A DNA stretch of 64,000 nt from Acidobacteriota bacterium. GTDB lineage: Bacteria > Acidobacteriota > Thermoanaerobaculia > UBA5066 > Gp7-AA6. The DNA lies in the NCBI GenBank assembly GCA_027307335.1, contig DAHUXD010000018.1, forward strand, positions 1-64,000, written 5' to 3'. This document shows, piece after piece, positions 31,483 through 39,595 of this stretch. How positions within the stretch are numbered: position 1 is the first letter of the stretch; the number at the start of each line of letters is the position of its first letter. Both the position numbers and the translations under genes were made by a program. Below the pieces are notes generated by a model. It worked only from the letters and a program-made list of their open reading frames with translations. It had not been told where the DNA came from and did no database searches.

Positions 31483-31587
31483 ATTCCGCACACCGGAACG
31501 TGGACGGGGCGCTCCGGGGCCTTCCGACCATTCCCCCCAAGACCCTGACAGACAAAGAGTTCGCGGAACGGCCACGAAGGAGGCCTC

Positions 31588-31602
31588 TGGCGCGCGCCTT
31601 GC
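31588..31602 (+). promoter_or_regulatory. Sigma-54 (-24/-12) promoter TGGCGCGCGCCTTGC
   Basis: TGGC-N7-TTGC with exact consensus spacing (consensus TGGCACGNNNNTTGC), 30 nt upstream of the small ORF start. Confidence 0.75.
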
Positions 31603-31632
31603 CTTTTCAGAGTGTCACCAAGGAGGAAGGCC

Positions 31633-31839
31633 ATGAACGAGAAGAAGAACATGAAGCGGGCGGGTTGGCTGGCGGCGGCGGCGGCCCTGGTCCTCGCGGG
31701 CGCGCTGTCGATCTCGGGAGCCTCGCGCCCCGAGCCGAAGCCGCAGGCGAAGAGCACGGCGACCGTCACGGCGACGCCGAATGACTCCCTCGGGTCGGCC
31801 CACGCGGACTCGGACGTGCTCGACATGCAGCTCGACTGA
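31633..31839 (+). CDS. Small secreted peptide (68 aa precursor)
   Basis: MNEKKNMKRAGWLAAAAALVLAGALSISGASRPEPKPQ...DSLGSAHADSDVLDMQLD; strong RBS AAGGAGGAAGG; own promoter and terminator. Confidence 0.75.
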   Translation: MNEKKNMKRAGWLAAAAALVLAGALSISGASRPEPKPQAKSTATVTATPNDSLGSAHADSDVLDMQLD

Positions 31840-31862
31840 CCTCGGGCTCTCGACGGGTCGAG

Positions 31863-31900
31863 GAACGGCGGCTCGGATCCGGGCCGCCGTTCTTTTTCTT
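31863..31900 (+). terminator. Rho-independent terminator
   Basis: GAACGGCGGC / GCCGCCGTTC perfect 10-bp stem followed by TTTTTCTTT. Confidence 0.85.
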
Positions 31901-31925
31901 TCACCCACATAGAATTCCGCACGCC

Positions 31926-33044
31926 ATGCCCTTCGTTTCCCTCATCCTCGCCGCGGCGATGGGAAGTCCGCCCGTCCATTGGCCGACGAAGGGCTGGACG
32001 TCCTCGACCCCCGCGGCCGAGGGAATGGACGCCGCAGCGCTCGACGCGCTCGACCGCGAGCTCGCCGCCGGCAAGAGCGGGTATGTCGACTCGATGCTGG
32101 TGATTCGGCACGGCAAGGTCGTCTACGAGAAGACGTACGACCACTCGGCGGACTACCGCCGGCTCTTCGCGGGCAAGGGCGCGCCGGGCATCTACAACTA
32201 CTACGACCCGGGCTGGCACCCGTACTACAGGGACACCAGGCTCCACACGATGCAGTCGGTGTCGAAGAGCGTCACGTCGGCGCTCATCGGCATCGCGATC
32301 GGGCGCGGCGAGATCTCCGGGGTCGACGCGAAGGTGATGCCGTTCTTCGTCGACTATCGGATCCCGGATCCGGACCCCCGCCGCGACTGGATGACGCTGC
32401 GCGACGTCCTCACGATGCGGGCCGGAATCCGCTGGGACGAGGAGTCGGCGGAGTACACGGACCCGCGCAACAACTGCGCCGCGATGGAGGCGAGCGACGA
32501 CTGGGTCCGCTACGTCCTCGAGCAGCCGCTGGCGGCGGATCCGGGAATGATGTTCACCTACAACAGCGGAGCGACCGAGCTCCTGTCGTACGTCCTCGCG
32601 AAGGCCACGGGGAAGCCGGCGGACGAGTACGCGAGGGAGCGTCTCTTCGCGCCGCTCGGCATCGAGTTCTTCTGGAAGCGCACGCCGAAGGGGCTGGCGG
32701 ACACGGAGGGCGGCCTCTACCTGTCGCCGCGCGATCTCGCGAAGATCGGGTTCCTCTATCTGCACGACGGCGTCTGGGACGGGCGGCGCATCCTGCCGGA
32801 GGGCTGGGTCCGCGACTCGACGCGCGAGTGGACGAAGACGAACCAGCCGGCCTACGGGTACGGATACCAGTGGTGGACTTCGGGAGAGGCGGGCGCCTTC
32901 ATCGCCTGGGGCTACGGCGGCCAGCTCCTGATCGTCGTCCCGAAGCAGGACCTGATCGCGGTCTTCACCGGCTGGAACATCTACGATCACCCGGAGCTCG
33001 AGCCCAGAGACGCACTCATCCGCGTTCTCGCATCGGTGCGCTGA
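31926..33044 (+). CDS. Serine hydrolase (beta-lactamase class C / DD-peptidase family)
   Basis: 'MQSVSKSVTSALIGIAI' SxxK, 'YNSGATELLSYVL' YxN-like, 'GYGYQWWTSG'. Confidence 0.9.
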   Translation: MPFVSLILAAAMGSPPVHWPTKGWTSSTPAAEGMDAAALDALDRELAAGKSGYVDSMLVIRHGKVVYEKTYDHSADYRRLFAGKGAPGIYNYYDPGWHPYYRDTRLHTMQSVSKSVTSALIGIAIGRGEISGVDAKVMPFFVDYRIPDPDPRRDWMTLRDVLTMRAGIRWDEESAEYTDPRNNCAAMEASDDWVRYVLEQPLAADPGMMFTYNSGATELLSYVLAKATGKPADEYARERLFAPLGIEFFWKRTPKGLADTEGGLYLSPRDLAKIGFLYLHDGVWDGRRILPEGWVRDSTREWTKTNQPAYGYGYQWWTSGEAGAFIAWGYGGQLLIVVPKQDLIAVFTGWNIYDHPELEPRDALIRVLASVR

Positions 33045-33098
33045 GGGCTCGCGTCGACGGTTCCGTTATGCTTCCATTTTGGAACCAAGGAGGCGGAC

Positions 33099-33338
33099 GT
33101 GGCCACCATCACCCTCAAGGAACTCCCGGACAAGCTCCACCGGCAGCTGAAGGCGCGGGCGCTCCAGCAGCACCGCAGCTTGAACGGCCACATCATCGCG
33201 CTGCTCGAGGCGGCGACCACTCCGCAGAAGATCGACCTCGATGCCCTGCTGACGCGGGCGTCGAAGCTGCGTGCCCGTGTCGGCGGCCGGCTGACCGACG
33301 CCGACCTCGCGATCCTGCGGGGCACCGGGCGCCGATGA
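33099..33338 (+). CDS. RHH/FitA-like antitoxin
   Basis: 'MATITLKELPDKLHRQLKARALQQHRSLNGHIIALLEAA', ATGA overlap with the PIN gene. Confidence 0.8.
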   Translation: MATITLKELPDKLHRQLKARALQQHRSLNGHIIALLEAATTPQKIDLDALLTRASKLRARVGGRLTDADLAILRGTGRR

Positions 33339-33724
33339 TCGTCGTCGACACGAACGTCCTGGCGTATCTCTGGCTGCCGGGCGACCGGACGCCTCAGGCC
33401 GAGAAGCTCCTCCGACGCGACCCGGACTGGAGCGCTCCCCTCCTCTGGCGCTCCGAGTTCCGGAGCGTCCTTGCGGGGTGCCTGCGTCGCGGCGACCTCG
33501 ATGTCGAAACGGCGCTGCAGATTGCCGACGAAGCCGAGGCCCAAATGAGCGGTCGCGAGTTCTCGGTGCCCTCGGCGGAGGTGCTCGCGCGAGTGGCGGC
33601 CTCCGACTGCTCGGCCGAAGACTGCGAGTTCGTGGTCCTCGCGGAAGAGCTGTCCGTGCCCCTCGTGACGTCCGACGAAAAGCTGCTGCGGTCCTTCCCG
33701 TCGGTGGCGCGGAAGCTGGCGTGA
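33335..33724 (+). CDS. PIN-domain toxin, VapC-like
   Basis: 'MIVVDTNVLAYLWLPGD', 'SAEDCEFVVLAEELSVPLVTSDEKLL' PIN acidic residues. Confidence 0.87.
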   Translation: MIVVDTNVLAYLWLPGDRTPQAEKLLRRDPDWSAPLLWRSEFRSVLAGCLRRGDLDVETALQIADEAEAQMSGREFSVPSAEVLARVAASDCSAEDCEFVVLAEELSVPLVTSDEKLLRSFPSVARKLA

Positions 33725-33728
33725 TTCG

Positions 33729-33752
33729 ATGACGCTCGCCGCCGGCTCGCGG
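33729..33752 (+). other. Orphan 5' kinase-start fragment (MTLAAGSR)
   Basis: ATGACGCTCGCCGCCGGCTCGCGG, 21/24 to the kinase paralog 2 start; reading frame stops shortly after. Confidence 0.35.
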
Positions 33753-33787
33753 ATATTCTGCACCCTCTTCGTCATCGGGGGACTCCG

Positions 33788-34042
33788 GTGAGCCTGCTTC
33801 TCGTCCTCGCCGGCTTCGGCGCCGCCCTCTTCCTCGGCGATCGGCTGCTCCTCTGGATGGAGGAGCGCGGCTGGATCGACTACCGGAGGACGTATCCGGG
33901 CCGGCTGAACGCGGGGCAGGTCGGTCCCGCGTTCCTCGCGATCCAGGGGCTGCTCGAGCCGGAGAAGCGACACGCGGCCGAGGAACAGACGGCGCTCCGC
34001 ACGGAGCGGGACGAGTCCGGCGGCGAGCCGCCACCGAGGTAG
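33788..34042 (+). CDS. Small membrane-anchored hypothetical protein (84 aa)
   Basis: GTG start; one N-terminal TM then 'MEERGWIDYRRTYPGRLNAGQVGPAFLAIQGLLEPEKRH'. Confidence 0.65.
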   Translation: MSLLLVLAGFGAALFLGDRLLLWMEERGWIDYRRTYPGRLNAGQVGPAFLAIQGLLEPEKRHAAEEQTALRTERDESGGEPPPR

Positions 34043-34048
34043 TCCTCC

Positions 34049-35491
34049 GTGCGCCGGCCGCTCCTCGTCTACCTCGCGACCCTTCTCGTGTTCGGCGGGG
34101 GCATCTTCGCCGCACTCGAGTGGGGCAAGCGCCTCGAGCCGCCGCGCGCCGGCGCGGCCGCGGCCCCGGCGGCTCCGACGGCCGGGCACGCCGAGACACC
34201 CGCCCGCGCGACCCGGGACGCGCTCCCGACGCTTCTCCTCCAGATCATCGTCATCGTCGCCGCCGCTCGCCTGACGGGCGCCGCCTTCCGCCGGATCGGC
34301 CAGCCGGCGGTCATCGGCGAGATCGTCGCCGGCATCCTCGTGGGCCCGTCGGTGCTCGGTGCTGTCTTCCCCGGCGCGTTCGCCTCTCTCTTTCCGCCCC
34401 GCTCGACGGAGCTGCTCCAGCTCTTCGCCCAGATCGGCGTCATCCTGTTCCTCTTCGCGGTCGGCCTCGAGCTCGATCTCGACCTGCTCCGCCGGCGCGC
34501 GCGCACCGCGCTCTTCGTCAGCCACGCCTCGATCGTCGTGCCGTACTTCCTCGGCGTCGTGCTGGCGCTCGGGCTCTACCGGGAGTTCGCGCCGCCGGGC
34601 ACGCGCTTCCTCGCCTTCGGCCTCTTCATGGGGATCGCGCTGTCGATCACCGCGTTTCCCGTGCTCGTGCGCATCCTCAAGGACCGCGGCCTGATGGGCA
34701 CGCCGCTCGGCAACACGGCCGTCACGTGCGCCGCCGTCGACGACGTCACGGCGTGGACGCTCCTCGCCGCGGTCGTCGCGCTGTCCGGGGCCCGGGACCT
34801 GCGGTCGGCCGCGGCGACGCTCGCTCTCACCGTCGTCTTCATCGGAGCGATGCTGTTTCTCGTCGGCCCGTTCCTGCGGCGCCGCCTGGCAGCGGCTTCC
34901 CTGCGCGAGGACCCCGGGAAGACCGCGGTCGCCTTCGTGCTCGTGTTCCTCCTCGGCAGCGCCCTCGCGACGGAGCTGATCGGAATCCACGCCCTCTTCG
35001 GCGCCTTCCTCGCCGGAGTGGTGATGCCCCGCTCCCCGCGGTTCCGCGCCTACTTCGCCGTGCGTCTCGAGGAGTTCTCGTCGGTCTTCCTTCTGCCGCT
35101 CTTCTTCGCGTTCACGGGGCTGCGCACGCGAATCGACCTCCTCGGCGACGCCCGCGCGTGGATCTTCTGCGGGCTCGTGGTGTTCGTCGCGACCGCGGGC
35201 AAGCTCGGCGGCAGCATGGTCGCGGCCCGCCTGACGGGAACGGCCTGGGGCGACGCGTTCGCGCTCGGGGCCCTGATGAACTCGCGCGGACTGATGGAGC
35301 TGATCGCGCTGAACGTCGGCTACGAGCTCGGCATCCTCTCGCCGCCCATCTTCGCGATCATGGTCCTGATGGCGATCGTCACCACGTTCGCCACGGGACC
35401 GCTGCTGAGCCTGTCCGAGCGGTGGCGCTCGGCGGCGTCAGCGGACGGCCACGGCCAGCGTATCGTGGTGCAGGGCGATCAGCGTGCGTAG
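34049..35491 (+). CDS. Cation:proton antiporter (CPA2/Kef-type)
   Basis: 'GQPAVIGEIVAGILVGPSVLGAVFP', 'ALSITAFPVLVRILKDRGLMGTPLG', 'LGALMNSRGLMELI'. Confidence 0.92.
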   Translation: MRRPLLVYLATLLVFGGGIFAALEWGKRLEPPRAGAAAAPAAPTAGHAETPARATRDALPTLLLQIIVIVAAARLTGAAFRRIGQPAVIGEIVAGILVGPSVLGAVFPGAFASLFPPRSTELLQLFAQIGVILFLFAVGLELDLDLLRRRARTALFVSHASIVVPYFLGVVLALGLYREFAPPGTRFLAFGLFMGIALSITAFPVLVRILKDRGLMGTPLGNTAVTCAAVDDVTAWTLLAAVVALSGARDLRSAAATLALTVVFIGAMLFLVGPFLRRRLAAASLREDPGKTAVAFVLVFLLGSALATELIGIHALFGAFLAGVVMPRSPRFRAYFAVRLEEFSSVFLLPLFFAFTGLRTRIDLLGDARAWIFCGLVVFVATAGKLGGSMVAARLTGTAWGDAFALGALMNSRGLMELIALNVGYELGILSPPIFAIMVLMAIVTTFATGPLLSLSERWRSAASADGHGQRIVVQGDQRA

Positions 35492-36169
35492 GTAGGGGCC
35501 GATCGCCTTCGCGCCGTCGAATCCCGCGGCGCGGGCCGCCTCGTCCGACTTCGTCTCGGGCACGTCCGAGCCTTCCGCGTAGTGTTTCAGGTCGCGGTAG
35601 CCGCCGACCGTGAAGAGGTCCCACGCCGCCCCGCTGTCGCGCACGAAGATGAGGTTCTCCGGAAGCCCGAGCCGGCGCGAGTAGTCGTTCTCCATTTCGC
35701 GCTGCTTCCGCAGGTCGGCGCGTTTCCCCGGGAGCACCTCGAACATCTCGACGTGGAAGAAGCCGGCGGAGCCCAGAGCCGCTCGGACATCGGCGAGCGG
35801 CGGCCCGGACACGAAGACGTCCTCCGTCCAGGCGGTGGAGTCGGCGAGACGCGCGAGCTCGGCCGCCTCCGCCGCCCGGGCCCTCGCGCGCCGCGCGGAG
35901 CGTTCCGGCGCGTCGTACTCCGCCCAGCTGCCCATCGGGAAGAGGAGCAGCAGGTCCCACCGGTCGCCCTGGCTGTGCCGCATCGCGATCGGAGGCTCGT
36001 CCCCCGCCTCGCGGACCGCCGGCCACCCGCTCTTGACCAGCGCGATCACGTCGAGGAGACGACCCGGAGCCGCCTGCAAGAGCGTCGCCCGATACAGGGT
36101 GGCGCCGGTCGTCGCCGGAGGGTCGGCCGGCCGGAGATGGAGCGCGAGCGCGAGAAGGAACGCGTGCAT
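35438..36169 (-). CDS. Secreted hypothetical protein
   Basis: Signal-peptide-like N-term; 243 aa; convergent 54-bp overlap with the antiporter. Confidence 0.65.
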   Translation of the reverse strand: MHAFLLALALHLRPADPPATTGATLYRATLLQAAPGRLLDVIALVKSGWPAVREAGDEPPIAMRHSQGDRWDLLLLFPMGSWAEYDAPERSARRARARAAEAAELARLADSTAWTEDVFVSGPPLADVRAALGSAGFFHVEMFEVLPGKRADLRKQREMENDYSRRLGLPENLIFVRDSGAAWDLFTVGGYRDLKHYAEGSDVPETKSDEAARAAGFDGAKAIGPYLRTLIALHHDTLAVAVR

Positions 36170-36199
36170 GTAACCTCCGTGGACCCTATTCCGACATTA

Positions 36200-36262
36200 T
36201 GGGGTCAGGTCTCTCAATGGTGATTCTAGAGACAAGATCGCTCTTTGAGAGACCTGACCCCA
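36200..36262. repeat. 63-bp palindromic element with 18-bp perfect terminal inverted repeats (RAYT/REP-type candidate)
   Basis: TGGGGTCAGGTCTCTCAA ... TTGAGAGACCTGACCCCA. Confidence 0.8.
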
Positions 36263-36307
36263 CGGCGGAAAACACGCGCCTGTGCTAACATTTTTCGAAT
36301 TACACCG

Positions 36308-36805
36308 ATGAAATTCAATCGTGTCATTGCGCAGAGCTTCTCGACCGCCGAGGTGGCCCGTCTGACTGGCCTCTCGGCCAGGCAGCTCGACCATTGGGAC
36401 AGAGAAGGATTCCTGCGTCCCTCGCTCGAGAGGGCGAGCGGCTACGGCTCGACGCGCCGCTACTCGTTCGCCGACGTGGTCCGCCTGCGGGTCGCCGCTC
36501 GGCTGCGCGCCGAGGGCGTCGGGCTCGCGCGAATCCGGCGCTGCGCCGAGGTCCTCGCGCGGCTCGACCCGCAAGCCGACCTCGGGCAGGCGAGGCTGAT
36601 CGTCGCGGGAAGCTCGGTGCTCTGGGCGCGGAGCGATCGCGAGGTCATCGATCTCCTGCAGGACGGCCAGCTCGTCCTCGTCTGCTCCCTCGGCGACGCG
36701 GTCGCCGAGGCCGCCGGCGCCGTCGAGCGGCTGACGCGCGAGGCCGGCCGCTCCGATCTCCCGACAGGCCACCGCCACAAGAAGGGAAACTCGAGCCGCT
36801 CCTAG
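36308..36805 (+). CDS. MerR-family transcriptional regulator
   Basis: 'FSTAEVARLTGLSARQLDHWDREGFLRPSLERASGYGSTRRYSFADVVRL'. Confidence 0.88.
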   Translation: MKFNRVIAQSFSTAEVARLTGLSARQLDHWDREGFLRPSLERASGYGSTRRYSFADVVRLRVAARLRAEGVGLARIRRCAEVLARLDPQADLGQARLIVAGSSVLWARSDREVIDLLQDGQLVLVCSLGDAVAEAAGAVERLTREAGRSDLPTGHRHKKGNSSRS

Positions 36806-36827
36806 GCTTCGGCCGGCGAAGAGAGCG

Positions 36828-37928
36828 ATGCGGCAGGCGGAACAGACGGGAGCGGCGGTCGGCCGCCTGGCGCGCCTCGGACGACAGCGCGACTTCTCGC
36901 TCCCCCGCTTCCGCCGCTCGCTCGACGCGATCGCGCACAACGGCGATCGAGGCGAGGTCCTGCGGCAGCTTCTGACGGACTGGACGGGAATTCCGTTCGA
37001 CGCCGAGGAGGCGCTCGATCGCTGGGGCGAGATCGAGGCGCTCCTGCCGGGCCTGCGCGAGAAGCTCGGCGCGCCGCTTGGCCTCCAGACCGTCCTCCTC
37101 CACCACCTGCACAGCCGCACCGGCCTCCTGAAGGAGCCGCGGCTCGTCTCCGACGCCGACCTCGCCGTGCTGCGCGTCAACGCGATCACGGATCCGCTGA
37201 CGGGGCTGTACAACCGGCGCTTCCTCGTCGACCACCTCTCGCGCGAGATCTCGCGGGCGGAGCGATCGGAGACGCTCCTGTCGGTCGTGCTCATGGACCT
37301 GAAGGGCTTCAAGTCGATCAACGATCGTCTGGGCCACCCGGTCGGCGACAGCGTCCTCGTGCGGACGGCGCGCGTGATCCGCGAGTCGCTCCGCGCGGTC
37401 GACGCCGGCTGCCGCTGGGGCGGCGACGAGTTCGTCGTGGTTCTCCCGAACACCGACATGTTCTCCGCGCTCGCCGTGGCCGAGCGCGTCCGCGAGCGGA
37501 TCGCCTCGATGGCGCTGCCCTCGCGCGGCGGCCTCGTCCTCGACCTGCACTACGGCATCGCGTCCTACCCGCACGACGGCAAGAGCACGGACTTCCTGAT
37601 GAAGATCGCGGACCTGCGGCTCTACCAGTGCCGCTCCCAGTCCTCGTACGCGACGGCGGCGGCGCGGCTGCATCCGCGCTTCGCGCCGGAGGAGATGTCG
37701 GTGCGCGTCGAGGAGCGGGGGCGCGGCGGCAGCTGGATCGCGCCCGTGGTCGACGTCTCGTTCGGCGGCCTCGCGTTCCGCGCGCGCCGACGCGAGCGCT
37801 GGCCCCCGCGCTGGAAGGCCGAGATCATCCAGAAGCACGATCCCGAGCGGCACCCGATCCGGCTCCGTCCCATGCACTGGGCCCCGCTTCCGGGCGGCGC
37901 CGTCCGCGTCGGCTGCGCGTATGCGTAG
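36828..37928 (+). CDS. Diguanylate cyclase (GGDEF) with C-terminal PilZ domain
   Basis: 'NAITDPLTGLYNRRFL', 'CRWGGDEFVVVLP'; C-term 'RLHPRF' (RxxxR) and 'DVSFGG' (DxSxxG). Confidence 0.85.
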   Translation: MRQAEQTGAAVGRLARLGRQRDFSLPRFRRSLDAIAHNGDRGEVLRQLLTDWTGIPFDAEEALDRWGEIEALLPGLREKLGAPLGLQTVLLHHLHSRTGLLKEPRLVSDADLAVLRVNAITDPLTGLYNRRFLVDHLSREISRAERSETLLSVVLMDLKGFKSINDRLGHPVGDSVLVRTARVIRESLRAVDAGCRWGGDEFVVVLPNTDMFSALAVAERVRERIASMALPSRGGLVLDLHYGIASYPHDGKSTDFLMKIADLRLYQCRSQSSYATAAARLHPRFAPEEMSVRVEERGRGGSWIAPVVDVSFGGLAFRARRRERWPPRWKAEIIQKHDPERHPIRLRPMHWAPLPGGAVRVGCAYA

Positions 37929-37943
37929 CCGCGGAGGGCGCGG

Positions 37944-39212
37944 GTGACGGCCTCGCCCTTCACCGCTCACCGCGCCGCCGCCGCCGGTCTCTTCACCCTC
38001 TTCTCCCTGATCGCCATCGTCCTCGGGCTCGGGGACCCGCGCCTGCTCGCGCTCGCGCTCGGCGGCGCGCTCGGAAGCTTCCTGCTCCTGACCCGCCCGC
38101 CCGTCCGCGACGCGCTCGGCCCGTTCGCCGCGCCGCTCGCGGTCGTGGCGGACCTCGCCCTCCTCTTCTGCGCGATGTCGCTGACGGGCGGAGTCTTCTC
38201 GCCGTACGCGCTCCTCCTGCCGACGGGCGTCGCGCTGTCGTGGCATTGCGAAGGAAAGGCAGCGGCCCGCTTCTTCGCGGCCGCCTCGCTCCTCGGCTGC
38301 GCGGCGCTCGTGACGCTCGGCAGGATCCCGACCGTCGGAGCGGTGCAGCTGTTCCCGATCGTCGGAGTGGCGCTCGCCGCGCCGGCGCTGCTCGTCGCGC
38401 TCGAGATCGCGGCCGCCGCCTCCGCCTCCGGGACCGCGGCTTCGCCGGCGAGCGCCCCGACGGCGGACGCGCCCTCCATCGCCGCCCCGCCGCCCGTCGC
38501 CGCGCCGGCCCCTCGCGCCGTGCTCGAGCCGCCGGCCCGCGACCGCGAAGCCGAGATCCTCCATGACCTGCGGTCGCCGCTGTCGGTGATCCGCGTCTAC
38601 ACGGACCTGATTCAGGAGGCCGCGCGGCGCGGCGAGCTCCCGAACCCCGACTACCTCGGCAACCTCGCGCGCGAGATCGAGCTCGCCGAGCGCCTCGTCG
38701 GCGTGCCCGCGCCGCCCGCGGAGCCGCTCGAGCGGCTCGAGAAGCCTCAGAACGCGGACCTCGTCGAGATCCTCGGATCGCTCGCGACCGCGTATCGTCT
38801 CGCGCACGGCGGCCGCATCCGCATCGAGTTCATCGCCGAGCGGCCGCAGCTTCCGGTCACCTCGGATCCGGTCGCGCTCCAGCGCGCCTTCCGCAACGTG
38901 CTCGACAACGCCATCAAGTACACTCCGGACGGAGGCGAGGTCCGCATCCGGGCCGGCGCCGCGGGTCCGCAGGCCTTCGTCGTCGTGAAGGACACGGGCA
39001 TGGGCATGAGCCCCGAGGAGCGAGAGCGTGCGTTCGACTATGCCTTTCGCGGCGCGGGAGCGGTCGCGGCGGGCACGCGGGGCAAGGGACTCGGGCTCGC
39101 GGTCACCAAGGAGATCCTCGAATCGAACGGCGGCAAGATCTCGCTCTCGAGCGAAGCGGGCTACGGCTCCGAGGTGACGATCCTCCTGCCCTTCCAGAGG
39201 AACGGCCGGTGA
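37944..39212 (+). CDS. Membrane sensor histidine kinase
   Basis: N-terminal TMs; H box 'ILHDLRSPLSVI', 'NVLDNAIKYTPDGG', 'DTGMGMSPEE', 'GKGLGLAVTKEI'. Confidence 0.92.
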   Translation: MTASPFTAHRAAAAGLFTLFSLIAIVLGLGDPRLLALALGGALGSFLLLTRPPVRDALGPFAAPLAVVADLALLFCAMSLTGGVFSPYALLLPTGVALSWHCEGKAAARFFAAASLLGCAALVTLGRIPTVGAVQLFPIVGVALAAPALLVALEIAAAASASGTAASPASAPTADAPSIAAPPPVAAPAPRAVLEPPARDREAEILHDLRSPLSVIRVYTDLIQEAARRGELPNPDYLGNLAREIELAERLVGVPAPPAEPLERLEKPQNADLVEILGSLATAYRLAHGGRIRIEFIAERPQLPVTSDPVALQRAFRNVLDNAIKYTPDGGEVRIRAGAAGPQAFVVVKDTGMGMSPEERERAFDYAFRGAGAVAAGTRGKGLGLAVTKEILESNGGKISLSSEAGYGSEVTILLPFQRNGR

Positions 39213-39595
39213 AGCGCATCCTCGTCGTCGACGACGATCCGAACGTGTCCGGCGCGATTCGCGAGATTCTGCAGCCCGAGGGCTTCGAGCTCGAATGCCC
39301 TTCCGACCCGCGCTCGGCGCTGATGGACGCGCTCCGCCGGGTCCCCGAGCTCGTGATCCTCGACGTGAACATGCCCGCCATGACCGGCTGGGAGTTCTGC
39401 GCGATCCTGCGCCGCCAGTCGGCGACGCGCGAGGTGCCGGTGCTCTTCCTGACCGGACGCGCCGAGGTGAAGGACCGCATCACCGCGATGCAGCTCGGCG
39501 GCTCCGACTTTCTCGCGAAGCCCTTCGGCGCCGCCGACCTTCGACGCAAGGTCCGCTCGCTCGTTTCGGAATCGCATGCCGTGGAGGAAGGATGA
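39209..39595 (+). CDS. Single-domain response regulator, intact receiver
   Basis: 'ILVVDDDPN', 'LVILDVNMPAMTG', 'LAKPFG'. Confidence 0.92.
   Translation: MKRILVVDDDPNVSGAIREILQPEGFELECPSDPRSALMDALRRVPELVILDVNMPAMTGWEFCAILRRQSATREVPVLFLTGRAEVKDRITAMQLGGSDFLAKPFGAADLRRKVRSLVSESHAVEEG

Noticed and set aside
36645-38807. 720-aa minus-strand ORF across the GGDEF and histidine kinase genes
   Set aside because: Antisense, low complexity, no family motif.
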